Below are positions 6,639 through 16,215 of a DNA stretch of 57,068 bases, piece by piece. Origin of the DNA: SXIZ01 sp040079795. Its GTDB lineage: Bacteria; Pseudomonadota; Gammaproteobacteria; Methylococcales; Methylomonadaceae. A program made the translations under genes and the position numbers. Position 1 is the first letter of the stretch, and each line of letters begins with the position of its first letter. The stretch spans positions 1 through 57,068 of the forward strand of contig JBEBJQ010000016.1 of NCBI GenBank assembly GCA_040079795.1. Direction: 5' to 3'. The notes beneath the pieces are model-generated. The model worked only from the letters and a program-made list of their open reading frames with translations. It ran no database searches and was not told the DNA's origin.

Positions 6639-9074
6639 CTATAAAATAGTCACTTCGGCTTTGCCAACAGCTTCGGTAGACAAGCCAAATGCTTCGCTGT
6701 AATAGCGTTCATCCAGGTAATACACACCTTCGTCGGGATGAATTTCGTAGACTGCTCTTTGCTCCAGTAATTTTTTCCACACGTTCGGAAACACATTAAT
6801 GCTAAATTTTTGCGCTTGCTTTAAACAGCTGTAGTAGCTGGCGGCATTAAACTCTTTGGCAATGCCACAAAGTTCGGTGATGAGTTGTTTGCCTTGCTGG
6901 TAAGGCACAATCACGGATTGTGTCGGTGCATCGATGGCTTTAAAAGCATTGCCTGCTGTCATAAATGATTGCTTCAGGTGTAGTGGCGCATTACGTCCTA
7001 TATTTAGATTATTTTCACTTAACAAATTAAGTAGCGTATCTGTTCTACCTATTTGTTTTTCATTCAACCTGTAGGTCATTTCATCGGCGCGATTATAGAA
7101 ATAGTATTTGAAATACAGTTCCATGACTTCAGGATCTAACAAGGATTTATTAATAATCTCACCGAATACTCTTTGGGCTTGTTTCTGTCCTTCTTTTATA
7201 TCAATCAATTGATCAATGGTTTCCTTTGCCGGATTTACGACATGCACAGTAGCGGTATCCAAGCGGCCATTTCTATTACAGCGCCCAGCCGCTTGGGCTA
7301 TAGAATCCAATCCGGCCAGAAAACGAATCACGCTGGCAAAATCAATATCCACCCCGGCTTCTATTAATTGCGTGCTAAAGCAAAGAACCGGTAGTTTAGC
7401 CGCTAACCTTGCACGCATTCTGTGAAAAAGTTCATTGCGGTGCGCTGAACATTGGTTGGTACTTAAATGAAACAAGCTATCCCTATCAACGGAATCAGAA
7501 CATCTGACATACAAGGCTTGCGCCCAAGCTTTGGTGTTAACTATCACCAAACAATTGCCTTTCACTTTGAATTCGGACAATGCCAATTCCGCTATTTCTT
7601 CTTCTGACCAGCCTTCCGATTTGGTTTTATTGCTGATTTCAACACGCTTTAATTGGTCGAATAATTCTCTGACATCAGGCATTAGGTGATTTTCCTTGTG
7701 GATAAGCAATTGGCCTTTTTCTGGTGTCTTCAATTGATCGAGCAACGGCTGGGTAGCTGTACATAGCACCGCTGTGGTTTTGGTATGTGCACCTAAAAAG
7801 TTAAGAGCGTTACAAAATAGATGCGTACAGTTAATGGGTAAGGTTTGAATTTCATCAAAAATGATGACGCTGTTAGCGAGTTGATGCAGGCGGCGCACAC
7901 CGCGCGTACCGCCGCTAAACAGTGTTTCTAAAAACTGTACCATCGTGGTCAACACAATCGGCGCATCCCAATTTTCAGCCGCCAGCTTGCTATGCCAGGT
8001 TTGATTTTCCGGCTCTAAATTCGAGTGGTGCTCAAGTACCCAGGGAAATTGATCACCCTCCTGCTCAACTGCCTTTCGGATGGCTTCGGCGTTTTGCTCA
8101 ATGATGGAGGTGTACGGAATAACGTAGATAATCCGTTCTAAGCCGTGGGTGTTGGCGTGATGCAAGGCGTAACGAAGGCTGGCATAAGTTTTTCCACCGC
8201 CCGTCGGCACGGTCAGTGTGTAAATGCCTTGGACATCCTGAGCACGGTTTTTACAGGTATCGGAAATCGCCCGGCGTATGGTGTTGATGGGTGTGTCGTG
8301 AACTTGCTGTTCGGTTAAAAACAACTCCATACGCTGAATGGCCAAATCCCATGCCACGGCTTTATTTCGATAAGACGCATTGCCGGGTCTTTCAAAATCA
8401 GCACTATTAATACGGTCTGCATCAATCAGGCAACTGAATAAAAACCGGGTCCAAAAGCCGATATAAAAACATTTGATGGCTTCATGTCGCTCATTTTTAG
8501 TAATTTGGCTTAACTGCTTGAGCATAGCCAACATCAATGGCTTGTCGGCCAAACGTTTGGCTTGCTCCAGAATATGCTCGTCTGCATTTTGCTTGCATTC
8601 GGCCAGATGCGACCTGTCGTCTTCTTTATCTATGCGCTTTTTGAAGCCATTGGTGCCATCCGGCGTTAAACAATCAATCAAGCCGCTATGATGCGAGACA
8701 ATGCACAGTGCCAATATTTGACCACATAACTTACCTTCGCCATTTTTGCCGTATTTAGCCAGCATTTCCCAGATCAACTGCGCGCCTGCCGTTGAATGAT
8801 CTATCTTGCCTTTTAAGGCGGCAGCATCAACGTAATCCTCGTCCATATCGGGATTAAGTAATCCAGTACCGGATTGAATGTAGTTTTGAAAAGAGGCGCT
8901 GTATTTACCAAAATCATGCAACAGCCCTATTAGCTCACCTGCTTCAGGCACATTAATTTTGGCTGCTAACGTTTTGGCAATCTCAGCCACTTCCTGCAAA
9001 TGGACGGCGACTGTTTGCTGTTGTTTATCCGTTTTGCGGACGTGAGCGATGTAGCTTGGGTTTGATTGGTTCAT
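6639..9074 (-). CDS. cas3: CRISPR-associated nuclease-helicase Cas3 (type I-C)
   Basis: 811 aa, HD nuclease fused in front of a superfamily 2 helicase; it is recruited to Cascade-bound target DNA, which it unwinds and degrades. HD-domain residues are visible at LLHDFGK (His53-Asp54), HSTAGAQL (His92) and SHHSGLID (His128-129). Walker A is PTGGGKT (290-296) and Walker B is FDEIQTLP (about 406-413); the QAAGRCNRNGR motif VI follows further on. It is the first cas gene, read leftwards. The 305-bp gap before it, shared with epmB, should hold the operon promoter, but I could not assign it convincingly. Confidence 0.97.
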   Translation of the reverse strand: MNQSNPSYIAHVRKTDKQQQTVAVHLQEVAEIAKTLAAKINVPEAGELIGLLHDFGKYSASFQNYIQSGTGLLNPDMDEDYVDAAALKGKIDHSTAGAQLIWEMLAKYGKNGEGKLCGQILALCIVSHHSGLIDCLTPDGTNGFKKRIDKEDDRSHLAECKQNADEHILEQAKRLADKPLMLAMLKQLSQITKNERHEAIKCFYIGFWTRFLFSCLIDADRINSADFERPGNASYRNKAVAWDLAIQRMELFLTEQQVHDTPINTIRRAISDTCKNRAQDVQGIYTLTVPTGGGKTYASLRYALHHANTHGLERIIYVIPYTSIIEQNAEAIRKAVEQEGDQFPWVLEHHSNLEPENQTWHSKLAAENWDAPIVLTTMVQFLETLFSGGTRGVRRLHQLANSVIIFDEIQTLPINCTHLFCNALNFLGAHTKTTAVLCTATQPLLDQLKTPEKGQLLIHKENHLMPDVRELFDQLKRVEISNKTKSEGWSEEEIAELALSEFKVKGNCLVIVNTKAWAQALYVRCSDSVDRDSLFHLSTNQCSAHRNELFHRMRARLAAKLPVLCFSTQLIEAGVDIDFASVIRFLAGLDSIAQAAGRCNRNGRLDTATVHVVNPAKETIDQLIDIKEGQKQAQRVFGEIINKSLLDPEVMELYFKYYFYNRADEMTYRLNEKQIGRTDTLLNLLSENNLNIGRNAPLHLKQSFMTAGNAFKAIDAPTQSVIVPYQQGKQLITELCGIAKEFNAASYYSCLKQAQKFSINVFPNVWKKLLEQRAVYEIHPDEGVYYLDERYYSEAFGLSTEAVGKAEVTIL

Positions 9075-9379
9075 TGCTGTCGATTTCTATGAAATTATCT
9101 GAATACAGCATGCCAGGTATTTTTCATATCTGGACTCGTACACAACATCGACACCACTCAGCTACTAACGGTTAGGATTGGGATGACAATATCCTAAGAA
9201 GTATAGCTTACCTTCAGAATAGTGCATTGCCTGATACTAAATCACCAAACATCTTTTCTGATGTGACTAAGCCAATTTCTGTTTTTTCCTACCATTCTTA
9301 ATAAAAACTAATGCTTAAGCTTTTTCATTCATCGCCAGCGATTATAATGATTTGGTTAAAATTAATATAACTACACTTC
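9075..9379. promoter_or_regulatory. Divergent promoter region cas3 / epmB
   Basis: 305 bp without a gene between the divergent cas3 and epmB. On the plus strand TATAAT lies at 9343-9348, 32 bp before the epmB ATG, with a T-rich weak -35 around 9320. On the cas3 side no clear promoter or ribosome site is visible; the ATG at 9074 is preceded by ATCGACAGCA. The rest is AT-rich with no gene, repeat or strong hairpin. Confidence 0.5.
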
Positions 9380-10381
9380 ATGCTCATACAACCGCAACCA
9401 ACGCCATATTGGCAAACATCCCTTGCGGAAGGCTTTCAGAACCTTACGCAGTTATGCCAATACCTACAGATTTCCCCCACCGCACTTAATCAGCCATTAG
9501 TTGAACATGCAACATTTCCCTTACGGGTTCCACTGGGTTTCGCCGCGTGTATGGAAAAAGGCAATCCTGATGATCCGTTATTACGGCAGGTTTTGCCGAT
9601 TGCCGAGGAATTAGTCGATTATCCGGGTTATAGCGCTGATCCAGTCGGTGATTTGGACGCTAATGCTGCCATCGGGATCATTCATAAATATCATGGCCGC
9701 GCTTTAATCATTACCACTGGCGGCTGCGCTATTAATTGCCGCTATTGTTTTAGACGAAATTTTCCGTATGCGGAGGTGCAATTAACCAAATCTCGACTAG
9801 ACTTTACTTTGGAATACATTAAACAACACGCTGAATTAACCGAAATTATTTTAAGTGGTGGTGATCCTTTATTGTTAAATGATGATCGTCTGGGTGAATT
9901 GATTATGCAACTTAATGCCATTAAGAATTTACAACGCATCCGCATCCACAGCCGTATCCCTGTGGTGTTGCCTGAGCGGATAACGCCTGAACTGTTAACA
10001 ATGCTTAAAAGCAGCGCCAAAAAAATCATTCTGGTGTTACATGCCAATCATGCAAATGAATTGAGCCAAAACGTTGCTAAGGTATGCACGCAATTAACCC
10101 AGGCTGGCATTATGCTATTGAATCAATCGGTATTATTAAAAGACGTTAACGATAGTGCTTCAGTGCTTCAAGCCTTAAGCGAAAAATTATTTAGCTTAAA
10201 TGTGATGCCCTATTATTTACATTTATTAGATAAGGCCACCGGCACTGGGCATTTTGAAGTCGCAAAACCCGTTGCTATAAGGATATACCAGCAACTACAA
10301 GAATTACTGCCGGGCTATTTAGTCCCTAAACTGGTCTCAGAACAGGCAGGCGCTGCGTATAAAATATCCGTAAGCCAATGA
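9380..10381 (+). CDS. epmB: EF-P beta-lysylation protein EpmB (radical SAM 2,3-aminomutase)
   Basis: 333 aa. It converts alpha-lysine to beta-lysine on, or for, elongation factor P, working with the EpmA ligase to help translate polyproline stretches. The radical-SAM cluster motif CAINCRYCF (Cys116, 120, 123) is followed by FRRNFPY and the glycine-rich ILSGGDPLLL, as in YjeK. The length fits EpmB rather than the longer clostridial lysine 2,3-aminomutases. In many gammaproteobacteria epmB is divergent from efp; here that position is taken by cas3, and neither efp nor epmA is in the window. Confidence 0.94.
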   Translation: MLIQPQPTPYWQTSLAEGFQNLTQLCQYLQISPTALNQPLVEHATFPLRVPLGFAACMEKGNPDDPLLRQVLPIAEELVDYPGYSADPVGDLDANAAIGIIHKYHGRALIITTGGCAINCRYCFRRNFPYAEVQLTKSRLDFTLEYIKQHAELTEIILSGGDPLLLNDDRLGELIMQLNAIKNLQRIRIHSRIPVVLPERITPELLTMLKSSAKKIILVLHANHANELSQNVAKVCTQLTQAGIMLLNQSVLLKDVNDSASVLQALSEKLFSLNVMPYYLHLLDKATGTGHFEVAKPVAIRIYQQLQELLPGYLVPKLVSEQAGAAYKISVSQ

Positions 10382-10502
10382 TTGCAATTAAGAATGCACA
10401 CAATGCAGCATTTCGGATTAGTTTCATGACATTAATATTTTATACAGGCTATTAACAAACAACCTATTACGTGATTAAACTACCCGCCACATTTTAGACC
10501 CC

Positions 10503-12017
10503 ATGCCTACGGATAATGATTTACCCTTAGCGGGTAACAAACAATCACTCAACATCTGGTTAAACAGTCTTAGCCAACTGGGTAGCCATCGCGCCAGCAA
10601 TAAACTGTACGAAATGTTGCAGGTTATTTACCAGGAAAGCTTTGGTACTCAGGATAAGCTGGAGCTTTTAAACCAACTGGCTGCGCCAGTCATTACCTAC
10701 TCGGATCAACTGGAACAAATCGTAGTTGCGCAGCAATGCTTTAAAAACGAAGCATTAGTCCGAAAAACCACTACGTTGAGCTGTGAACTACTCCGCTTGC
10801 TTAGCTTAAATTATTGCAAAGTCAGCCTAGCCGAGGATTTGAATTCCGAACAGCACGCCGTGACTATTTACACCGCGCTGCATGTTATTGGCTTAAGCCT
10901 CTGCAAACGCGCAGTCCTAAATCAAGTGCCATCAGAAACTTTATGGAAAAAAACCGCTGAGCTCTATCAAAGGGCGCAAAAATATCAATTACTTAATCAC
11001 CCAATAACTTTAACTGCCTTATTTACTAGCCAGCAAAGCACTATTGCTAAAATACTGCAACGGAATTTATTGTTTGTACTATGCGACCCTTATCATTTCA
11101 GTAATCAGTCGATAAAAGCCTTGTTCAGCTTCGCAGAAACCGCTTCTACCTTGCTGGAAATAGACGCTTCGGCACAAACCGCTAATTTCGTCTGGCCATA
11201 CAAAAAACAGACCGTTCCTCATGCTTGCTTTAAGTCAGAAGCGCCTAGCCCACATACACTGTATCTGAGTTGCGCGGCGGTTACTGAATTATTGAAGCTA
11301 CAAAATCCCCTTAACTTCAATAAATCAGAACTAGATCATCTACTTCAACACCTTAGCAGTTACGCTGACATTATCGAGAGCGCCATTCCTTCTGAAGCCA
11401 CGGCCTGTAAATTAATTGTCGATTACCAACAGTTGCACATTTATTTAAACCATCACGCAACTATCCAGAATATTTATCGGGCATCAACGCCCTCTGGAAA
11501 GCCCATAGCCCGTAGCAACTCTTTACAATTAGTACCGCTTAACGCGCAGGTTCAAACACCTAAACAAAAAGCCATCTCGGATGCCAGCAATAATCCGTTT
11601 TCTATGCCCGCTGTTTCAGTGCATCCTACCCGTTATAAAAACTATTTCGTCGCTATGACCAGCAATCCGGCCTTACAAATTGACCTACCAATCCTGTTTG
11701 TTGACAAATCAGAGCACATCAAATTAGGTTTTATAAAACAGATTGCCAGACATCAGGTTACCCTGTCGCATCAGATTTTAATTGAGCATATTCCCGGCAC
11801 GGCTGAAAGCATTAATATAACGCTGGACGGACAAAGCACTTTAGCGATTTTAATCACTAAAGCAACGGACGAAAGGGAAATTGTATTGCCTGCGGTAACG
11901 GTTCAAAGCGGTGGTCAGTTTGAAATTAACAGCCGCAAGTTCCAGGGGATTTTTTTTCTTGCAGAGTTGCTACAGTTTACAAGCCACTACCGGCATTTCA
12001 GGATCAGCCCTGATTAG
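10503..12017 (+). CDS. Conserved hypothetical 504-aa cytoplasmic protein
   Basis: Not recognised with certainty. 504 aa without signal peptide or membrane segment. Residues 1 to about 340 look all-helical, with many leucines and a helix-repeat feel. A Pro/Ser/Thr-rich linker follows, and the last about 120 residues (from YKNYFVAMTSNP) look beta-rich, ending FQGIFFLAELLQFTSHYRHF. This layout resembles gammaproteobacterial proteins with a helical N-terminus and a PilZ-like barrel, but I see no RxxxR...DxSxxG c-di-GMP motif. The gene follows epmB after 121 bp on the same strand, and its last 14 bp overlap the end of the convergent 5'-nucleotidase gene. Confidence 0.75.
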   Translation: MPTDNDLPLAGNKQSLNIWLNSLSQLGSHRASNKLYEMLQVIYQESFGTQDKLELLNQLAAPVITYSDQLEQIVVAQQCFKNEALVRKTTTLSCELLRLLSLNYCKVSLAEDLNSEQHAVTIYTALHVIGLSLCKRAVLNQVPSETLWKKTAELYQRAQKYQLLNHPITLTALFTSQQSTIAKILQRNLLFVLCDPYHFSNQSIKALFSFAETASTLLEIDASAQTANFVWPYKKQTVPHACFKSEAPSPHTLYLSCAAVTELLKLQNPLNFNKSELDHLLQHLSSYADIIESAIPSEATACKLIVDYQQLHIYLNHHATIQNIYRASTPSGKPIARSNSLQLVPLNAQVQTPKQKAISDASNNPFSMPAVSVHPTRYKNYFVAMTSNPALQIDLPILFVDKSEHIKLGFIKQIARHQVTLSHQILIEHIPGTAESINITLDGQSTLAILITKATDEREIVLPAVTVQSGGQFEINSRKFQGIFFLAELLQFTSHYRHFRISPD

Positions 12018-12912
12018 CGATGCCATGAGGGACATGGGCAACAGAAACGTGAGGTGCGGCAGATTCACAATGGCTTTTGTGGTCGTCAAAAAAAATATCC
12101 GCACCAAATGCCTGCAAAAAAGCACCTTTAGGCATTCCCCCTAAGAATAACGCCTCATCAATGCGGACATCCCAGGCACGAAGCGTCCGAACAACCCGTT
12201 CATGCGAAGGAGCTGACCTTGCCGTCACCAAAGCGGTACGAATCGGGGAATTGTTAGCATCAAAATGCGATTGGATGTGATGCAGGGCACTTAAAAATGC
12301 TTTGAATGGCCCACCCGGCAAGGGCGTTTTTGCAGCGTTTCGCTCACTTTCAGTAAAAGCAGCCAAACCTTGCTGCTGGTAAATGCGCTCGGCTTCATCC
12401 GAAAACAACACGGCATCGCCGTCAAATGCAATACGCAGTTGCTCGCTATGATGATCTACCGGGGCTGCTTTGGATAAAATGGTTGCCGCAGCATACCCCG
12501 CCGTTAAGGCTTTAATGACATCATCTGCATTTGACGATAAAAATAAATCAGCGCCAAAAGCAGGGATATATCCATAAGGTGAAACACCACTTGTAAATGC
12601 AGCGCGGGTAATGTCCAAGCTATGATGGGCAATAGAATTAAAAACTCTTAATCCAGTATCCGCACTGTTTTGGGAGAGTAAGATGACCTCCACTAACGGG
12701 AGGGCAGCACCAGCCTGATTAATGGCTAATAGCTTTTTAACCAGGGAAAATGCAAAGCCGGGAGCCAATAGCTTATCTTCATGTTCAATTTGATAACGGC
12801 AATAAGCCGCTTTACCTTCCATTTCAAAAATCTGGTGCGATTCATCCAAATCAAATAAAGCTCTGGATGATATCGCAACCACTAATTTTTTTGGTGCAGA
12901 AGGTTTTGCCAT
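12004..12912 (-). CDS. Cytosolic 5'-nucleotidase family protein (NT5C1-like)
   Basis: 302 aa, matching the bacterial members of the 5'-nucleotidase family related to cytosolic nucleotidase I, which hydrolyse nucleoside 5'-monophosphates. Visible are the opening strand VVAISSRALFDLDESHQIF, the segment SPYGYIPAFGADLFLSS, the aspartate-bearing strand IAFDGDAVLFSDEAERIY about residues 166-183, TALVTARSAPSHERVVRTL, and the C-terminal FGADIFFDDHKSHCESA. It is read leftwards, 3 bp after the ProQ-like gene's stop, so the two probably share a transcript. Substrate specificity cannot be told from sequence. Confidence 0.85.
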   Translation of the reverse strand: MAKPSAPKKLVVAISSRALFDLDESHQIFEMEGKAAYCRYQIEHEDKLLAPGFAFSLVKKLLAINQAGAALPLVEVILLSQNSADTGLRVFNSIAHHSLDITRAAFTSGVSPYGYIPAFGADLFLSSNADDVIKALTAGYAAATILSKAAPVDHHSEQLRIAFDGDAVLFSDEAERIYQQQGLAAFTESERNAAKTPLPGGPFKAFLSALHHIQSHFDANNSPIRTALVTARSAPSHERVVRTLRAWDVRIDEALFLGGMPKGAFLQAFGADIFFDDHKSHCESAAPHVSVAHVPHGIANQG

Positions 12913-12915
12913 TTA

Positions 12916-13284
12916 TTAAGGTGTTTCCTGAATTTTTTCGGCTAATAATTTTTTAGCCTTAAAAACCGCTTGAATTTTTTTTGCAGCAGCAGCTTTTTCT
13001 TCTGCTGTGATAACACTCGCTATAGAACCGTCTAAATTAAGCCGATGCTCAAGGTTGAGTATATTGTGCAAATATTTTATACGCGAAGCATACCATCCTA
13101 AAGTGGCGCGCAAGTCCGTTTTACTGATATGCGCAGGTAATTGCAAGCTTAATTGATCAAACAACCCCAAAGCCATTGGCAACCTGTGCTCATTAAAAAG
13201 CTTAGGGTATGCCCGCGTTAACCACTCCTGATAAACTACCTGCTGCTTTTCTGCTGTTAAACGTCGGTTTTTTTTAGTGGGCAT
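12916..13284 (-). CDS. ProQ/FinO-domain RNA chaperone
   Basis: 122 aa made almost entirely of a FinO/ProQ domain: WLTRAYPKLFNEHRLPMALG matches the FP.LF....PLALGI opening, and LRATLGWYASRIKYLHNIL plus RLNLDG matches the conserved second half. A lysine/alanine-rich helical tail (about residues 93-122) is typical of the short ProQ forms. Such proteins bind structured small RNAs and mRNA 3' ends. It lies just upstream of the 5'-nucleotidase gene (3-bp gap) and 46 bp after the SPOR gene, so it may be cotranscribed with both. RNA targets are unknown. Confidence 0.85.
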   Translation of the reverse strand: MPTKKNRRLTAEKQQVVYQEWLTRAYPKLFNEHRLPMALGLFDQLSLQLPAHISKTDLRATLGWYASRIKYLHNILNLEHRLNLDGSIASVITAEEKAAAAKKIQAVFKAKKLLAEKIQETP

Positions 13285-13330
13285 AATAAACTTTATTCAA
13301 CATACTTTTATCGTCCGACATAAGCTTAAC

Positions 13331-15415
13331 TTACTCACTTTGAGTGACTAAAATAGAAGCTAAATGCAGGCTTTGCTTGGCTTTAGCAGCAAACTCCAGC
13401 GCCTGCTCCTGGGTTGCAAACCCTGCAGAACGCAAGATATACCAAGCTTCACCTTTAACATCAATCGGAGTAACTACCGCAGTAATACCTTGTTTAGCAA
13501 ACTCCGCGACTTTACTCTTGGCGTACCACTCTTGTCTAACCGACATTAGATTAGCAACCCACTGTGAAGCAGCATGCGCACCCTTCGGAGCTGCGGCATG
13601 CGCCTTGTTGTTAGCTGCTATTACTCTAATTGCTTGATCAGGTTTGATTTGGGTATCTTGGGATAATTGGGTCGAAGCAATCGTATTTGGCAGAAGTGGT
13701 TTAGCCTGTTTTTCTAAGTCCTGGGCAAAGTCTTCAGTATTTCCGGCTACAGGCGTCCGCGTACCTAAAATTTTAACCCGTGCCGCGATTTGTGCAGCAT
13801 TTAAATCCTCACTACTTGACGTAGGGGCGGTCGGCGCATTCGCTTGATTGATTAATGCCAAATCCCCTTCAAGGGAAGCTATATGGGCTTGTAACTCTTT
13901 AACATCGGCACTTAAACTCACCCCATACGCAAACATCCCACCACCGATTAACAGCGATAAGGCACTGATACCAGCTGCAGCGTACACCAAACCCGGTACT
14001 TTTTTACTGGTATTATTATCAGTTAAATCCAGTGGTTTCTTACGTTCTTTACGCTCTTTTGACTCCAACTGAACTATCTTGTCGAGTTGTTCGACATTGT
14101 TTTTAAGTTGGGTAAAATCGACCACTTGTTGCTTAATAAGGTTATGTGCAACCCATAACTCACTGATCTGGGCTGCCATCAAAGCCGGATTAATATCCAC
14201 TTCATTTTTAGATGCACCGGCATCAGGATTTACAACAGACTCCAACGAGCCAATAGCAATAGATGTTTCAACGGCATCATCAGCATCCTTAATTCCAGTT
14301 AAACTAACAGTTGGTACAAGCTTTTCAAATAATTCTGATGTTTCTGCTAACGGTGTTTCAGGCGTATGCTTTGGCACAGGCAATTCTGAATCGTCAGTCG
14401 AAATAACCAGAAATTCTGACAGCGCATTTTCATCCAAACTGTCCTTAGAAGGGTTAATATTACCAACACTATTTTCTGCCAAACTATCCGTGGCTTCAGG
14501 CTCCAGAGTTGCCGTAGTTTCCGGCTCAAGAAACCAATTTTCGCCTTCATCCTGGGAATCCTGAACTTTATCTTCTACTATTTCATACTCCACCATCTCA
14601 CTGCTTTGTGCGGCAGGCTCAGTTGCAACAACCGGTTTTTCATTTGCACGCCGAGCATCATCAACGTGGGTCTTCTCTGCAACCAGTTTCAAATATTCAT
14701 CTAATTTATTCTGTACTTCCGAAAGCGTCTGACCGGAAGTTTCGATTTGCTCAGCATCTTCAATTAAGTCCGCTGCTGCGTTAAAAGGATCAAAATCATC
14801 CGCATTAGTTTTCTGATTATTGAATTGAACCCCAAAGTTTTTTTCAAGATCGACCAAAGACTCTGCTTTAGATTCACGGTCAACAACAGCATTGTTCCCA
14901 CCCTCAAAGCCGCCTATTTCACCAAACTCATCAAAGGCTTCAAAATCATCACGTTTATCCAGCCCATCCTTGTATGCCGAATCAAAAGCCTTATTTGCAG
15001 CGATAGAACGCACCGCAGACCTTAAAGTCTCGGCATCATTATCTTCGTCAACTATCCCAAACTCAAGACCAACATCACCTCCCTTAGCTTGCGCTTTTAA
15101 GGTATCGTCAGTAGTATCTGAAAGCGCATTCAATAACGAATCGATATCATGTTTTTTTTCTGACTTAATTTTAATGTTTACAATTTTAGGTCCAGGTCTT
15201 TCCATTTCAGCCACCATTAACAATTTGTCTAAATCATCAGGCTTGCTTTTCGGCATCGCCTTTACAAGGGATGCCCCCCCCATTAATTGCTCAAGAGCAT
15301 CGCTACCGTCAGCATTTAAATTATCCGCATAATTATCCATATTTATGCCATCGAACATCATGTCCAGCTCATCCTGAAAACTATTTGCTGTTTTTTTGTT
15401 TTGTATGTTGGCCAT
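13331..15415 (-). CDS. Large acidic single-pass membrane protein with C-terminal SPOR domain
   Basis: 694 aa. The N-terminal about 470 residues are strongly acidic, with low complexity and repeated Asp/Glu/Ala/Ser stretches and little predicted structure. A basic stretch (SKERKERKK) precedes one membrane segment at about residues 478-500 (PGLVYAAAGISALSLLIGGG), followed by a short coiled coil, a linker, and a C-terminal SPOR domain (from about residue 615: ASQWVANLMSVRQEWYA). SPOR domains bind peptidoglycan stripped of stem peptides at the septum. The predicted topology is cytoplasmic N-terminus and periplasmic SPOR, like FtsN/DamX, but the cytoplasmic part is unusually large. An early methionine (ATG) with no strong ribosome site is used here. 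Confidence 0.8.
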   Translation of the reverse strand: MANIQNKKTANSFQDELDMMFDGINMDNYADNLNADGSDALEQLMGGASLVKAMPKSKPDDLDKLLMVAEMERPGPKIVNIKIKSEKKHDIDSLLNALSDTTDDTLKAQAKGGDVGLEFGIVDEDNDAETLRSAVRSIAANKAFDSAYKDGLDKRDDFEAFDEFGEIGGFEGGNNAVVDRESKAESLVDLEKNFGVQFNNQKTNADDFDPFNAAADLIEDAEQIETSGQTLSEVQNKLDEYLKLVAEKTHVDDARRANEKPVVATEPAAQSSEMVEYEIVEDKVQDSQDEGENWFLEPETTATLEPEATDSLAENSVGNINPSKDSLDENALSEFLVISTDDSELPVPKHTPETPLAETSELFEKLVPTVSLTGIKDADDAVETSIAIGSLESVVNPDAGASKNEVDINPALMAAQISELWVAHNLIKQQVVDFTQLKNNVEQLDKIVQLESKERKERKKPLDLTDNNTSKKVPGLVYAAAGISALSLLIGGGMFAYGVSLSADVKELQAHIASLEGDLALINQANAPTAPTSSSEDLNAAQIAARVKILGTRTPVAGNTEDFAQDLEKQAKPLLPNTIASTQLSQDTQIKPDQAIRVIAANNKAHAAAPKGAHAASQWVANLMSVRQEWYAKSKVAEFAKQGITAVVTPIDVKGEAWYILRSAGFATQEQALEFAAKAKQSLHLASILVTQSE

Positions 15416-15639
15416 GTTTTAATCTCTATTATAAAAAGAAAACGTTAAGGTATTTAGAGCAAGTATAGACTGCTCAAGCATTTTGTGTGGGCCCGAACTA
15501 AAATATTTTTTAACCAAAGTTTTTCCAAATTGTAAACTAAAATCATAGCTTACGCGACATTTTAAATGCTAAACCTATGCAAGATTATTGGTAGTACACT
15601 GTATTAATGTTAAACTCTAACCATTGAACAATTGACCAA

Positions 15640-15655
15640 CCCCTAAACTGAGGGG
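15640..15655 (+). promoter_or_regulatory. Hairpin sequestering the gcvR ribosome site
   Basis: CCCCT (15640-15644) pairs with AGGGG (15651-15655) across a 6-nt loop. The AGGGG arm is the only Shine-Dalgarno-like sequence of gcvR, 5 bp before its ATG, so the hairpin could limit translation. No longer riboswitch fold was recognised in the 245-bp gap upstream. Confidence 0.45.
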
Positions 15656-15660
15656 CACAC

Positions 15661-16197
15661 ATGGAACCTCTTATGCAACTTGCCCTTACGATTTTAGGCT
15701 CCCGTACCCAAAAAATAATTTCTGAAGTATTGTTAGCGGTAAGTGATTGTAAATGTATTATTGTTGAAATGTCCTCCTCCCACTTAAGTCAGGCGACAGC
15801 TGCCTATTTATTGGTTGAAGGAAATTGGAACCATATCGCTAAATTTGAAAGCACCCTAGATACCCTCCAGAAAAACTTGGAGTTACAAATACATACTTTA
15901 CGCAGTAACAAAGCAGAAAAAACCGTTCTGGGCATGCCCTACTCCCTAGAAATTATTACCCTGGATCAAGATGACATTATTCAAGCGGTAGTGAACTTTC
16001 TTGGTGAGCATAACATTAGCATTCAGGAATTTTCTGCCAGCCGTTACCAAGCCGCTTATAGCCAAAGCCTGGTTTTCTCTGCCAAATTTATTGTTATCAT
16101 CCCAAAAGATTCTCCTTTGCTTTCCGTTCGCGAACAATTCCTTGATTTTTGCGACCAACTCAACATTGACGCAATTCTTGAGCCTGTTAAACGCTAA
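15661..16197 (+). CDS. gcvR: Glycine cleavage system regulator GcvR (two ACT domains)
   Basis: 178 aa with two ACT-like halves (about 8-80 and 92-172). The first has the pattern LTILGSRTQKIISEVLLAVS, where GcvR proteins normally read TALGxDRPGIV; the second is YSLEIITLDQDDIIQAVVNF. In Escherichia coli GcvR binds GcvA and blocks activation of the glycine-cleavage operon when glycine is low. Here it stands alone, divergent from the SPOR gene and convergent with pncC, with no gcvA or gcvTHP in the window. The degenerate PG of the first domain suggests altered ligand contacts. Confidence 0.8.
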   Translation: MEPLMQLALTILGSRTQKIISEVLLAVSDCKCIIVEMSSSHLSQATAAYLLVEGNWNHIAKFESTLDTLQKNLELQIHTLRSNKAEKTVLGMPYSLEIITLDQDDIIQAVVNFLGEHNISIQEFSASRYQAAYSQSLVFSAKFIVIIPKDSPLLSVREQFLDFCDQLNIDAILEPVKR

Positions 16198-16215
16198 AGC
16201 TTTAAGCCACCCTGA

